This document shows, piece after piece, positions 9,901 to 21,054 of a DNA stretch of 64,000 bases. Origin of the DNA: Ciona savignyi. Lineage: Eukaryota > Chordata > Ascidiacea > Phlebobranchia > Cionidae. The notes beneath the pieces are model-generated. The model did not search any database and was not told where the DNA came from. It saw only the letters and a list, made by a program, of their open reading frames with translations. Position numbers and translations under genes: made by a program. The DNA lies in NCBI GenBank assembly GCA_000149265.1, contig CH003245.1, positions 1,480,960 through 1,544,959 on the forward strand, read 5' to 3'. Within the stretch, counting starts at the first letter, position 1. The number at the start of each line of letters is the position of its first letter.

Positions 9901-12900
9901 AATAGTATGAAAACTACTAAAACGTAGATTCTAGCAATCATATTATCAGCGACTTCTTTTGTAATGCGAGCAATAAGGAGGTTGTATTTAAGTTGTACCA
10001 AATACTCTACACTTTATATTAGCATTTTAAATTGCAGACCGAGTGTATTCACCATTCCAAATCACCAATTTTGCATTTCCGTCCTTGCACCGTTCGCTCA
10101 AAGGTTTGAAAATAGATTCAAACTTTAAGTTGTACGTTTTCAGCATTGCCTCGTTTTCCAAAACCAGCACTCTCTTCATTGCAAATGCCGCCATGAAGCA
10201 ATAAATGATGTGGTGTATCTGTGCACCAAACCCACTTGTCGGAAGCACGCATCGTAATATTTGGCCACATTTTGTCGGATTCTAAACCAAACAGTGTTAA
10301 TTAGTTAAATTAAAGTTTTATTTGTTTTTGTTTTTTAATATTTTTCAAGTCTATAACTAAAGTTTAATTAAAGGTTTTTCGTTTCAATTCGTAAATTTAT
10401 TGTAATTTGGATATATCATCTTTAGTTATTTTCAGCATCAAGTTGTGTAAATGTGTTTGTATTTTTTTGCAAACTACTTCACAATAAGCGCATTTTGCAC
10501 TATTTTACAACAGGTATATCGTTTGCACTGAAATTTATTTTGTAAATAAAACAAAGTGGGCGGTTTTACAATGTTAAATGCGGATTTCCGGTTTTAATGA
10601 AGACTATACACAACAATCACATAAGCACATCCCACAACTCAAGTCTAAATAGCAATGTGTATTCTTCTCTATAATAAAAATAATATAGTTTAAGTTAAAC
10701 TAGCTGGTTAAACTGTTTAACCCATTATTACCTGGACCGAAACGATAAGATCTTGCATTTGACCCAATATTTTCTGTGATTCTTCATTTCGTTTTTTAAA
10801 AGATTTCGATCGCAAAACATTCAATCTTGCCAGCAATAGTCTGTATTACATGCTCCTTGTTACTTATACCCGTGGTGGGAGATTTATTTATTTTACGTAT
10901 CAATTGAAAGAGAAAGTAATGATATTCCACAACAAAACATTTTAGATGGGGTATAGCAAGGTAATTTTTTTATAGATATATTAGTCTATCGTACGTCTAT
11001 ATATCAATGATAGGAAAATCACTAGATGCTGAATTTAAAATAATCAGATGCCTTATTATTGGCCCACACAAAAGGTTAAAGAGAAAGGTTCTGGAATGCC
11101 CTTGGTTGCCACAAAAATCAACAAGGCGTCTAATTGTTTAGTGAAATGTTCTGATAAGGTGTATTAGATGTCTACTCATGAAGTGTATTATGTCAACTGA
11201 TTAGAAAGCAATGGAAACGAAAGTAAACATTTCAGATTGATTTGATTATGCATATTTATTTCTTGAATGTAAAAATGATGTGGGGGTAATAACATTGACA
11301 TTCGTGAAGCAGTATTTAAAATACGGAAATATATGGAAATACAAAAATACGGAAATTTATATTTATTCCAAACCCACCCCTATGGAGTGCGGAAATTGTT
11401 ACATATATCTCTAACTACCCTAATCGTAATTTGGAATACGAAAACTTGGTTTTTATTTAATATTTGTTGTTCAATAGTTCCTTTCATCTTTAACTACAAA
11501 TTAAAATCTTAATAAAACTTTTTTCCAGTCGGGTTCCCAAAAATACAACAATGTGCGACATAAAATGTAGTTGTTAGGTTATTTGTTTTTTGGTAAGCTA
11601 ATTTAATTTCACTGGGTTCAAGTATAGTTTTCTCATTTATTACTTTGCTATTTCCTTAAGGATGTTTAAAGATATCAATGTAAAAAGTCGAATTAAATAG
11701 GCTAAATTTAATTTCGGCAAAGTCAGGGCCGCATTTACGCGATTAACTGCTGATTGGTTATCCAAGCAGAGTCAGTAAAATTTTAGGGACTGCAATAATC
11801 GAGATTGGCAAAACCATGTATTGTCACGGAAAGAAAACTGTTACATTCCTACCACATGTTGTGATCGTGTTTTAATATTTGAACATACACTTTACGACAC
11901 CATTCCCGTATTTAATTTTATGATGTATTGTGAGTGAACACATACATGTATTCAAGTGATATAGACCGTTTGTTGTTACCTATATATAATATATGTATAT
12001 ACTTACTTCTTTTGTTCGTTAAACAGCTCTGCAAACTCCTTAATATGCGCAATCGAGTTTTCTTTCGACTGAAGACCATTCAACCAACTATTAGTAAGGT
12101 ATCCAATTTCTTTAGTATTTTTGAATATTTCGCGTAAACTTGTATCAAATTTCCCTAAAATGATATCACAAATTTACCGACAACTCAAAACTATACCGAT
12201 TTAAAACTACACATTGCAAGTTTATTAGCACTTATTTTTGTAAATAGAATAAAATTAGTTGGGTGCTCTTTCTTAAACTTTTTACTGGAATGTTACAATT
12301 GACTTAGCACCTATTTGTTGCAAGTTCTTAGTTGGTTCCGAGCGATTGGTCGCTTGAGTTGTTCCAGGTTTTCTTTGGCAAGGGTATACAATGTCACGGC
12401 CGCTGAGAAACAAACTGTGTTTACTTTACCCTATGTATAACAACTTGGCCAGACGAGTCGAGTTTTAACGAAAATGGATACCACACAACAACTTACATAA
12501 GGTCATAGAATAGACAATATTAAACATGAAGTCAACGCGACATCAATATACCTATATTAACTATCATTTACCCAAAATAATTTAATTTCAAAAATATGTT
12601 TATATCATTATTTGGCGTGTTGTACTCTGACGTAAGATATACGCCACAGTTTTAATTCGTCAACAGTAACCAATACTGTTCCATGTATAGAACAAAGGTA
12701 TACACAATATTGAAAAGCATCGTTTATTGTTTGACAAAATAACACTATGGCGTAATGTTTATTAGGTAACTAACAAAATCATCTATATTTTTATGTATAT
12801 TGATCATCATATACAAACTTACCCCAAATTTGCTATAATAATGACCTGCAGTACAATCACTATTAACAACACACAAGTCGAAAGCCGTTTCTTGAAGTAC

Positions 12901-12908
12901 AAAATCAT
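6906..12908 (-). CDS. FUT8: FUT8-type alpha-1,6-fucosyltransferase
   Basis: Minus-strand exons: 12823-12908, 12007-12154, 10732-10840, 10053-10281, 9585-9825, 8944-9126, 8272-8401 and 6906-7214; about 477 aa (vertebrates about 575). FUT8 is a Golgi type II enzyme that adds core fucose to the innermost GlcNAc of N-glycans from GDP-fucose. Exon 1 encodes a short basic tail and a hydrophobic anchor (about residues 9-26). Exons 2-3 give a charged coiled-coil-like stem. The GT23 domain shows GFGAQIHHIIYCF, then IHIRRTDK (the two Arg of the donor-binding motif), YVASDD, NGIVLDI and LVCTFSSN, so the three catalytic peptide motifs are intact. The last exon encodes the C-terminal SH3 domain (DDVIGVRGNHWDGFSLGLNR). 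All junctions from exon 2 on agree in phase; exon 1 to exon 2 does not, so a small exon may be missed or exon 1 may differ. A SINE and a SINE relic lie in the last intron. Confidence 0.92.
7254..7540 (-). mobile_element. tRNA-derived SINE, full length
   Basis: Minus-strand copy in the FUT8 last intron. Read on the plus strand it starts with AGGATATTCATGTTTATCCC (inverted tail), passes GTCGGGTTACCGGAGCTCCT and ends at the inverted tRNA-like head CACCAGACTAACCAGTCGG. Confidence 0.88.
7660..7850 (-). mobile_element. Decayed SINE relic of the same family
   Basis: A diverged second minus-strand copy directly beside the previous one keeps GGATGGGGAAAAC, GGTAAACGGAGCTCTTGCAG and TCAGGCGATGTCCACTGAGT. 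The tRNA-like head is missing. Its divergence shows it is older than the neighbour. Confidence 0.7.
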
Positions 12909-13227
12909 AGCCACGTCGAATCTAAATATATACTAATCGATACTTCATTCAAATGGCTTTGTTTAAATGGTAGACTGTAGGCCTAATTGCCATTAAGTTC
13001 AAACTACAAACACACAAACGAAAGCCGATCAGCTGTGAAATCAATAGACAGTGGCAACCACGTGATTAACTGTCAGTGTTTGTACAACTGAATTTGTATG
13101 CTCTATGGTTGTGGCCCTAACCATATTTGATCTATTTTATAAACCGGGTATGTATTTTGTTCCTTTGAGTTAAAAAATTAATCTGATAACCATGTTTAGT
13201 AATAAGTACATATTTATGTCAGATTCG

Positions 13228-13303
13228 TGCATGACTTGGACTATGTTATCCGACATTCCTGATAGTTTTAACCCGATTGTCAAAGTTTTGTTCTGCAAAC
13301 AAA
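13228..13303 (+). repeat. Isolated copy of the 18.4-kb repeat family
   Basis: The stretch with CTATGTTATCCGACATTCC, GATAGTTTTAACCC and AGTTTTGTTCTGCAAAC matches 18525-18600 over about 75 bp with scattered mismatches, in the same order and orientation. This shows the repeat is dispersed and not only a local array. Confidence 0.7.
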
Positions 13304-16123
13304 AAAATTTGGTACCAGAGTCACCATACTTTCTTTCGATGTTCAGTTAAAGAAGTATATACAAGTCAAATTAACGAACATCTACACTTCATTAGCTAAC
13401 ATATTCTGCCTACACACGGGTTAAAAACTGCTGAACTCGCCATTTTTATTTGATATCGTTGGTAGTGTAGGCCGCGTTTTGATACTTGGATACCTAACTA
13501 TTTGGCGAGCCGTGTAATAAGCAAGCGTTGGCCTTCGACTCATAGGACACCACCTACTTTAAGAGTAGCCACTGGAACTCTGCCGTCTGCCTAATACATA
13601 TCTCAGCAGCTTGTTCAAGAGTCAGCATCTCGTTACGTATATTAGTTAGTTCGTTAAGCGTTGGGTTAGTTATCACAATTCAAATAAATGCACACCAAGA
13701 CCATCTTAGCTAACATGCCCGAAACTATCAACCTGATTTTTAAACTGCTTTAAGCCTTATTACCCTTTACATAAATTCAAGAAAAAAAATCGACGCACAA
13801 AATGAAAAAAGGACTTTTTAAATTCTAGTTTCTTATTCTTCTATAAAGGATAACACATTGAACGCTGCACATCTTATTCATATTAACAGAACACAAGTTT
13901 AAACTACTTGTTCGTGTGTATATGAAAGAGAGGAGTTTGATTACTGAATCGGGTGTGTTTTTGGGGGATTTACTGTAAGTCGAGTAAATACGGATATGAG
14001 GTTTTTATATCTATTTTAAAGAATTCTCTTTCGATTTGTATTGCTTTCGGCTGTACAGGTATTTCATATACGTACTTATAATAACACAGATCTGCATATA
14101 CTATTTTATTTTTAAATTTGAGAAAATATTGTCCGATTCAAGGAAGAAAAACGACTAACAAACAATATTGACGCTAAAAATTACTAATATAAGGCGTCTT
14201 TTAATAAATTCTTGATTATGTTATTGAAAATGTTTTTAGGAATTTTTACCAAAAATTTATTCCTGCACACCTAATTTATATTATTTTAGATCTGTCATAG
14301 TCTAATTTAAATAATTCTTTTCTTTGTATTACGGTGTTAAAGTCTCAGTGGTATGCCGGAAAGAAGCTAAATTCATCAAACAATCGGATTTTATTTTTTA
14401 CTAAACTGGGGAGTTAAACCCTGAATTGTCACCCAAAGTTTTTGGTTTTTTATATTTTATTTATTAATTTTTAAAGCTTTAAATCAATTTTACAACTGCA
14501 AAAGATTGTTTTTGTTTGGACAAAAATGCATGTCTCTTACAATCTTGGTTAAGGAACAAATCTTAAATGTTTAGTTTCTCTAGATACTTTTTTTTAATTA
14601 TTTAAGATTATTTATTTACTTTATAACATTCTACCACATCCGATCTAAATTGGAACTTCTTGCCAAGCTCGATATTAGAAAAAACTGAATTCTTTAGATT
14701 ACTAAAAAAGGTTTTTACTGCCCCAGGTAATTCCGTTGGATTTAAAATCAAAATTGTGTATTTTTCATATTATATATATATATACCGTATTATCTAACAA
14801 TGTTTGCCTTGTCGATCCGATTAAGGTAATAGTCTGCTTCCTCGGAATGAAGGCGAGAGATGTTTTATTCAGCCAAAAGACGACTTTGTGGATTAACCAA
14901 TTTCGTGATATGTTGGGAGTCTTTTAGTTTCCATTTTAAAATAGACACCGTCTTATTTTACCGACTTTGTTTTTTTTACAGCAAATGGTCAACGAGTACA
15001 CTTGTAACGACCCGGGAATTTCCGCTACACGATTACACATTAGCATTGTAGTAGTTTTATGTTGCAAGATTTTAATAAATCAAAGGCATTTGTTGTGTCT
15101 ATGGTTGCAATCCACCTTGGGTAAGTGTTACTTTGAACAATTTGCCTTCACGAAACCTATCAGGATATCCTTAATTGTTATTTAGCGTGTGCAAGTTAGG
15201 AAGATTACCCACAAGATTCCCTCCATATCGACTATGTAATACCGCCGTTAATTCTTCTGAAAACACATATAACAAATCGATCCATTTGGTCTGGTCGAAG
15301 TCACTAACATTAGTCAACATTCGGTACCGTATGGGTTGACATAATTATTCGGTTTAAATTACTATAGTTTTAGGCTGGTTTAACTGTTAACTTATGCAAA
15401 TTGAAATTCTAGTTCACATAACCTGGATGTGCAAAATTTAGAAAATAATTTTGGGAGTAATCCGATTATGAAAATGATGTCACTAAAAACCTTAGCTGTA
15501 TTTGGGTCATGTTTCCACATCTTAAATTTAAGATGACTGTGTCAAGAACACATACTAAAAGTTTCATGCTTTTATTATTTTGTGATTACGCTTATCGGCA
15601 CTACTAATAAGACTTCGCTTAGAGATATCTTGTTCTATTTTTAGTGGTAATGACTTTTTCAGTGCCGGGGTGTTCTGTTTAATTCTTTGCAACGGTATAG
15701 CACTACCGCTTACCAAAATCAAGTTAGTTATTGTCCTTTGTAATCTTTATTTCATGTGGAATCGGATACCGTTTTCCTATTCGAAAACTTAATCTGCATG
15801 TTAATTTATTAGCTGTTTTTTGTTCATTAACTACCACACATAAGCAGTTGGTTAATCAGTCCTCTCTTTTACTTAATTTACATTTAAATTTAAGTACCGG
15901 TTACCTATTTAACTATATCTTCTGTAATTTTTAGACTCCTCTTGAAACTAGTGCAAATCATAAATTTTACCTAATTTATAAACTCGACGTAAATACCACT
16001 GTTGTGTGGTTTCGTTACATAATTAACTCCTACCAGTAATCTCGTATAAATAAGAATGGGTGTAGAAGCACACGCAGCCAGGCAACACTAAGAGGAGGGA
16101 AAGAAAAAACTTTATGCTCAAAC

Positions 16124-16201
16124 TAGTTCTAACCCTGCCCTAAACCCTAATCTCAACCCCAGAACTAACCTAAACTCCAACCCCAGTTCTAACACCAACT
16201 C
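16124..16201 (+). repeat. Degenerate CTAACCC/CCTAAACC-like low-complexity repeat
   Basis: About 78 bases made of irregular variants of CTAACCC, CCTAAACC and CCAACCCC. The units are uneven, so this is not a true telomeric array. Confidence 0.6.
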
Positions 16202-16393
16202 TATCGCCTTTATTTTTTGTAAGTAATTTCCTCCTTGTTTGTGTTTCTTTCTATCTTTCCTCTTCTTTTTAGTTTTCCTCATAGTGGGAAGGAAGCTTCC
16301 TTACTGCACTGCGTGGTTTAATTAAACGAACAGCGGGCGTATTAACTCACGTGATCAAAACACACATTTTGATTGTGACGTTTAGATAGTCAA

Positions 16394-16409
16394 TTGTGTG
16401 TGTGTGTGT
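16394..16409 (+). repeat. Short TG microsatellite
   Basis: About eight TG units in a row. Nothing else of note is attached to it. Confidence 0.8.
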
Positions 16410-16874
16410 CACATGCGTGCGTGGTCTGTTGTCAACGTCGCCTAATATAATACGGGATTTCAACATTAGGAGGGCCGATGTAAGGCAGATACCGATTCAA
16501 CAATTTGAACTGTCAATTGCGCTATGCTGAACGTGCCAACGATTCTTTAGATGGAGTTTTATTTTTGGTGCAAGAAAAGAAGACGCCGACAATATTAAAA
16601 ACGACAGAGGCAAAAAAGGCGAGAAGTTGTCACAAAATGTAGATGAAAGCCACACAAACAACGCAAAATCTATAAAATATTTACTAAATTTAGTTTGATA
16701 ATGTTTTTTAATGAAATTAACCACTTCGGCAGCCTTGATCGTTTAAAAAAGAGAATCAGCAAAAGTGTTCTCCACTTCATACAATTCCAAAAATACTTCC
16801 TGTGTCAAATAACTAGAATTTACATATCCAATGCAATTAGAAACATGTTTTTTTTTCTTGTGATATTCGAAGTT

Positions 16875-17400
16875 TCAATTTAATCTGAATATTTTTGCTC
16901 CACTAATTTCTGTCACAAGTTGGCGCAAGATCGCATGTGCGCACATTTTGAGAATTTCCTCTTGAATTTCTTGATTCATGAATTTATATTTTTCTTCTCG
17001 ATTCATCCACTTCTCTATATGGGGAGCGTGATCGGACAACAATTTTATAGTTGCATATATATTTGGACTTTGCAAAAGTGTCACATATGAGAGCCATTTC
17101 TTGTTTTGCGAGATATAGGACAGCATCAAATATAGTGACCAATGCTTTGTAATTAAGATTTTGTTTCTCGATAACATGGCGGTTTACACGACTAATTAAA
17201 TTTACCTCCTCAGTGCTGTTCCTTATTTTAGATTCTATGCAATCCTTATTTAGACCACTAGCAGCATGTGTACCAGAGGCCTGCTTACCCTTGCGCCTAT
17301 CGCAATATCCAGTTAAACAAACGTTCTCACAACTTTCCAGAATTGATTTTGTGGCTAAACGTGGGTTGCCCGTTTCCAGACCCCATTTTCAGACCTCGCA
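16875..17400 (-). pseudogene. Broken hAT-type transposase (DUF4371 region)
   Basis: Minus-strand frames hold two adjoining pieces of a DUF4371/hAT transposase-like protein. One frame (about 17400-17070) includes YKALVTIFDAVLYLAKQEMA, typical of the start of DUF4371. A second frame (16875-17177) includes NIYATIKLLSDHAPHIEKWM and EEILKMCAHAILRQLVTEIS, the continuation of the same domain. The two overlap out of register, so a frameshift separates them near 17075. The DETTD-type motif that should follow about ten residues later is absent; the frame stops after SGAKIFRLN. No zinc-finger N-terminus, dimerisation C-terminus or terminal inverted repeats were found. This is a fossil fragment. The plus-strand ORFs at 17213-17509 are shadows of it. 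Confidence 0.72.
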
Positions 17401-18399
17401 CCAAGCCTTATTCCAAACACTATCGTATCTCAATCAAGGATGTAATATCTATCATGATGATTGGAATTTTCTCCAGGAGTTTACGATGAGGCTTACATTA
17501 CGCGATTGATCAAATACATCTCCAAGCACGGAATCGTTTTTTTGGCGGTTTCAATGAATCTAAAGCTAAAGGTAGGCAAAAAAGGGAAAAATTGACGATT
17601 GCCTTTTGCGTTTCGACATTTCTGTTAACTACTGCAACTTTAAAATTCATTAAAACGAATTTTAATATTGTAAGGCCTCTTTCTGGTGCGACCTACTTAC
17701 ATCCGAGTCCTTTTAGAACAGTTTAAACGCGCTGAATCGCACACTTCAAATCTCACCATGGTTGATGGGTGGTTTCTTTATTGACTGGATCCGATGTTAT
17801 GCGTTGAGCGGTTTTCTATTACAATATTTTACATAAATATACATATAACAATTATTAAAAAATAATCAGCTTACCAACAGTTTTTCCGTAGGTCTGTAAA
17901 TTCAGTATGCCAAATATACGTGGTATCATTCCAAGCATCAGTACAAAAAGAAAAGAAAACCACGAGGTTCACGGAATTATAAAACTATATCATTATTACG
18001 GAAAATGACCTCACAATGGTCAACATAGACATTTTAAAAACATTAGTTCAAAAATAGATTAGGCTTCACAGATGTTACATATATTAACCAGAAACAAAGG
18101 GACATTGTTGCATAACCTTAGGTAATGGTGAAGGTTTCCGCAACATTAATAAAGAAGGACACCGCATTAGCGTAAGGCAGGGGTTTTCAACCTTCTTTTT
18201 TTACTCATGGCCCACAAGGCTAAAACCCTAATAAAATAGCATTATGGCGCTAAGTCGCTTGGGATACAAATTTTGCCTGACAAACCCGTTGCCTGACAAC
18301 CCCGCAACTCACCGCCCCTGATGTAAATAACCACGTGTCTAAATACCACTATTTAAAAAAACGCATTTTGTATACTATATATTCATACGAGCAGGGTCC

Positions 18400-19010
18400 C
18401 TAGCCACACTTTGTACACCGAGTATGTAGTTTGTTTCTGCAAAGATTAACGCATGGTCCCTGAGGTAACAATCCGATCTTGTTATCCATGTTCATTACAC
18501 AATGTATGTTATTGTTAGAAATGTGCACGTCAGGTCCATGTTATCCAACATTCCAGAAAGTTTTAACCGTAGTTACATAGTTTTGTTTCTGCAAGCATAG
18601 ACGCATGGGTCCCATAGTTATCAAACCAAACTTATTTTCCATGTGTAGTTAAAAAAAAAGAATAATCGTGTTAGATTTACCAAGATTTCAACACAAATGT
18701 TTTAAATTAAATCCGTATGTCAAGCGTTGTAGTGAAATGAAGCTAAATTCCAAAACAGCTCATTTTTTTTTCATGTCTTCGGTGAATTCCTCTGGGTTTA
18801 GTACATAAATTTCTGTTTTTACATATCTTGGTCATGTTATCTAACAATTCTTAAAGTTCTAATTCTGTCATTTTAGGAATAAATTTTATTAGAAAAAAAA
18901 TACTGTTTTGGTTTTTAACATCCCCGGGGAATTCCCCTAAATTTAGCAGCTAAATTTTGGTTTCTGCATATCTAGACCATGTTGTCTAACAAATAACAAA
19001 GTTTCATTAC
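18400..19010 (+). repeat. Decayed tandem array with two alternating motifs
   Basis: Two motifs recur with heavy divergence. Motif 1 resembles GTTTCTGCAAGCATAGACGCATGG with GTTATCCATGT (about 18430-18500, 18580-18650). Motif 2 resembles CATGTTATCCAACATTCC with AAAGTTTTAACC (about 18537-18565, 18832-18860, 18972-19000). Spacing is roughly 130-300 bp. An isolated copy of the combined unit lies at 13228-13303. Confidence 0.6.
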
Positions 19011-20562
19011 GCTTTCATTATTTTTGCTGGTAGATATCTGTGCGCCATGCCATGTTTGACAAGCGTTTGACGAAGAAAAAAAAAGATACATTTTTTTTCA
19101 AATGGGACCCATAATTAGAGTGGAGATAGTAAAAGTTGTTTTTGTTCGGTAGGTGTCGCTATTGATATATTTCCAGAGTTAAATTGCCTATCACAATAAG
19201 TAGTACTTGGTAATTGTGTGACCGAATGGTGACCTCGAAAGACGCACATTACGCATGTCATTTAAAAGTGGACCAAGTGCCGAGGTCTCGACATTTTCGA
19301 AATAGGAAGTTAAGACATAAAAGGCAAAAGTATTTACTTTATGCAATCACCTTGGCTTTACTTTCATGGTATAGATTATAGAAGCTTTCGTGTTATGAAT
19401 AGACAACAACTTAGTAACAGCAAAATCTGATAAAGGCACTTACTTTTCTGCTTTTTCTTGTTTTGTGACAACTTTGTTTGCATATAATCAAAAAAGTCAC
19501 TGTTGTTGTGGGCTTATTTATTAAAGTTTACGGCTGGCGTTAAGCTGAGAAAACAAATCAAGGACAAAGTTTGGGATAGGCTAAGGACAAGTGTATGATC
19601 ATAACGGGTTTCAACGTCAGTCACTTTCGCCACAAACGGATTAATTGCAGGATTAATTAGTTGGTGGTTTCACATGACACAACGCAGGTGAATTTTACCA
19701 CAAGGCAAATGGGCGACTGTGTTCGCTGTGTAATCTTTATTATTTTACTAAACAGTTTGTGGGTCAAAATTGTTAGCCTCATATAATGTGATAATAAACC
19801 AAAATTTATTTTAATGCCAGTTTAGGGGACAATTATTGTATCGTTACAAAGTAAAACTTTATAACTAAAGTATGGGCCGACTGAAAGAATTCCATTCATG
19901 AAAGGTTAAAACATATAAATGGTATTTTTGTTATTGCAATCAAGTTTTATTGATAATGTTATTCTTCAGCATTGATTTCCAGTCCCACAAAAGAAAATAA
20001 ATCCAAACAGGTTGGAACGTTTGCAAATGGTTATGTCGAAAATGCCTTTAAAAATGCTCTGAATTTTGCCTGGCTCAGAACAGGCTCATAAGGATCACAG
20101 GCCTCTACTTCATTACCGTGTTTACTGTAAACTAGGAGTAATTCCTGAGCTGACTTTAACTCTTATGTGTACTATAGAAAGCCGATTAATATTCATTATA
20201 ACGACACCTTCAAAAAACTTGTGTAATAAGCCAGTAGAAGGTTTTCATGGCAAAGAAAAAAGGGACTTCCCGGCTGATTTTATAAATAGGCCTTTTAAAA
20301 TGCTAATTTCTTAAATACCTAAATAAAGTTATAGTTCACCTAACAGTAACATTTTACCAGCTTGTGACTTTGTGTGCTGAATATTAATTTACATATTAAC
20401 GAGACCACTAATGTAAATCCTCTTTTTAAAACTACTTAAACTCGCTTTAGTTTGTCGTTTGAGGTCGCTTAATCCCTGCTGTAGACAGCGGGTCGTCGAC
20501 TAAATGGCGCAGGTCGTGTCGCTCCACGTGTTTCTAGGACTGAGGTAGAAAAACAAACAAAT

Positions 20563-20568
20563 TTTATT
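20563..20568 (-). promoter_or_regulatory. Candidate poly(A) signal of R-spondin
   Basis: AATAAA on the minus strand, 487 bp past the R-spondin stop. I saw no other AATAAA on this strand between stop and here. Assignment is by position only. Confidence 0.4.
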
Positions 20569-21054
20569 TCGAAGAAGACGCATACAGTACACAGCCGCAC
20601 TTCTGAGTGCAGTGACATCGGGGGCAGTGATGAGATGCTGAGAATAAGTGCGGAGAATTTCCCTCCAACCCAAACGTACATTGAGACCAGCGTAAAAATT
20701 TGTATTTGAAGGAAAGTGTCCTGGCCTCGCCTCGCAGAGACAGAGATTCCGACTTGAAGATAATCAGCACTTAGAGGTTAGTGCTGTCCGGCGAGTTAAT
20801 CTCGGCTCGGAATTTGCATTGGCAGGCTATGTTGGAGCGTGAACTTGGTGGAATCGACGGTAACACTGCTAGGCCGATGTGGCTTGGTTGAGAGCAGTTA
20901 AAATAGGCCGTATACAAACAAATTCATCGGAGAACGGAAATAAAAATATTGGGGAAAAGTGATAACAATATACTGTATAACGCTCACGTAATCATTGAAA
21001 AGCAATAACAATAATAAAATAATGTAAATTTTCAAGAATAAAAAATACCAGCTT

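Larger units (their letters stand above)
12909..16874. other. Long AT-rich spacer upstream of FUT8
   Basis: No exon with convincing splice sites or conserved peptide was found on either strand; the ORFs present are under 75 codons and of AT-driven composition. It includes a lone copy of the 18.4-kb repeat family (about 13228-13303), a degenerate CTAACCC-like stretch (16124-16201) and a short TG repeat (about 16394-16409). Confidence 0.5.
17401..21054. other. Gene-poor spacer between the hAT relic and R-spondin
   Basis: No supported coding exon. It holds a decayed tandem array (18400-19010). The GC-richer part at 20460-20900 is probably the 3' untranslated region of R-spondin, with a minus-strand AATAAA at 20563-20568. 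The plus-strand ORF of 82 codons at 20066-20314 has no features I can support. Confidence 0.5.

Noticed and set aside
17213-17509. Plus-strand ORFs of 98 and 73 codons
   Set aside because: They are antisense shadows of the hAT transposase relic, whose minus-strand frames have recognisable domain wording.
20066-20314. 82-codon plus-strand ORF
   Set aside because: No domain, no signal, no splice context; composition is typical of AT-rich spacer.
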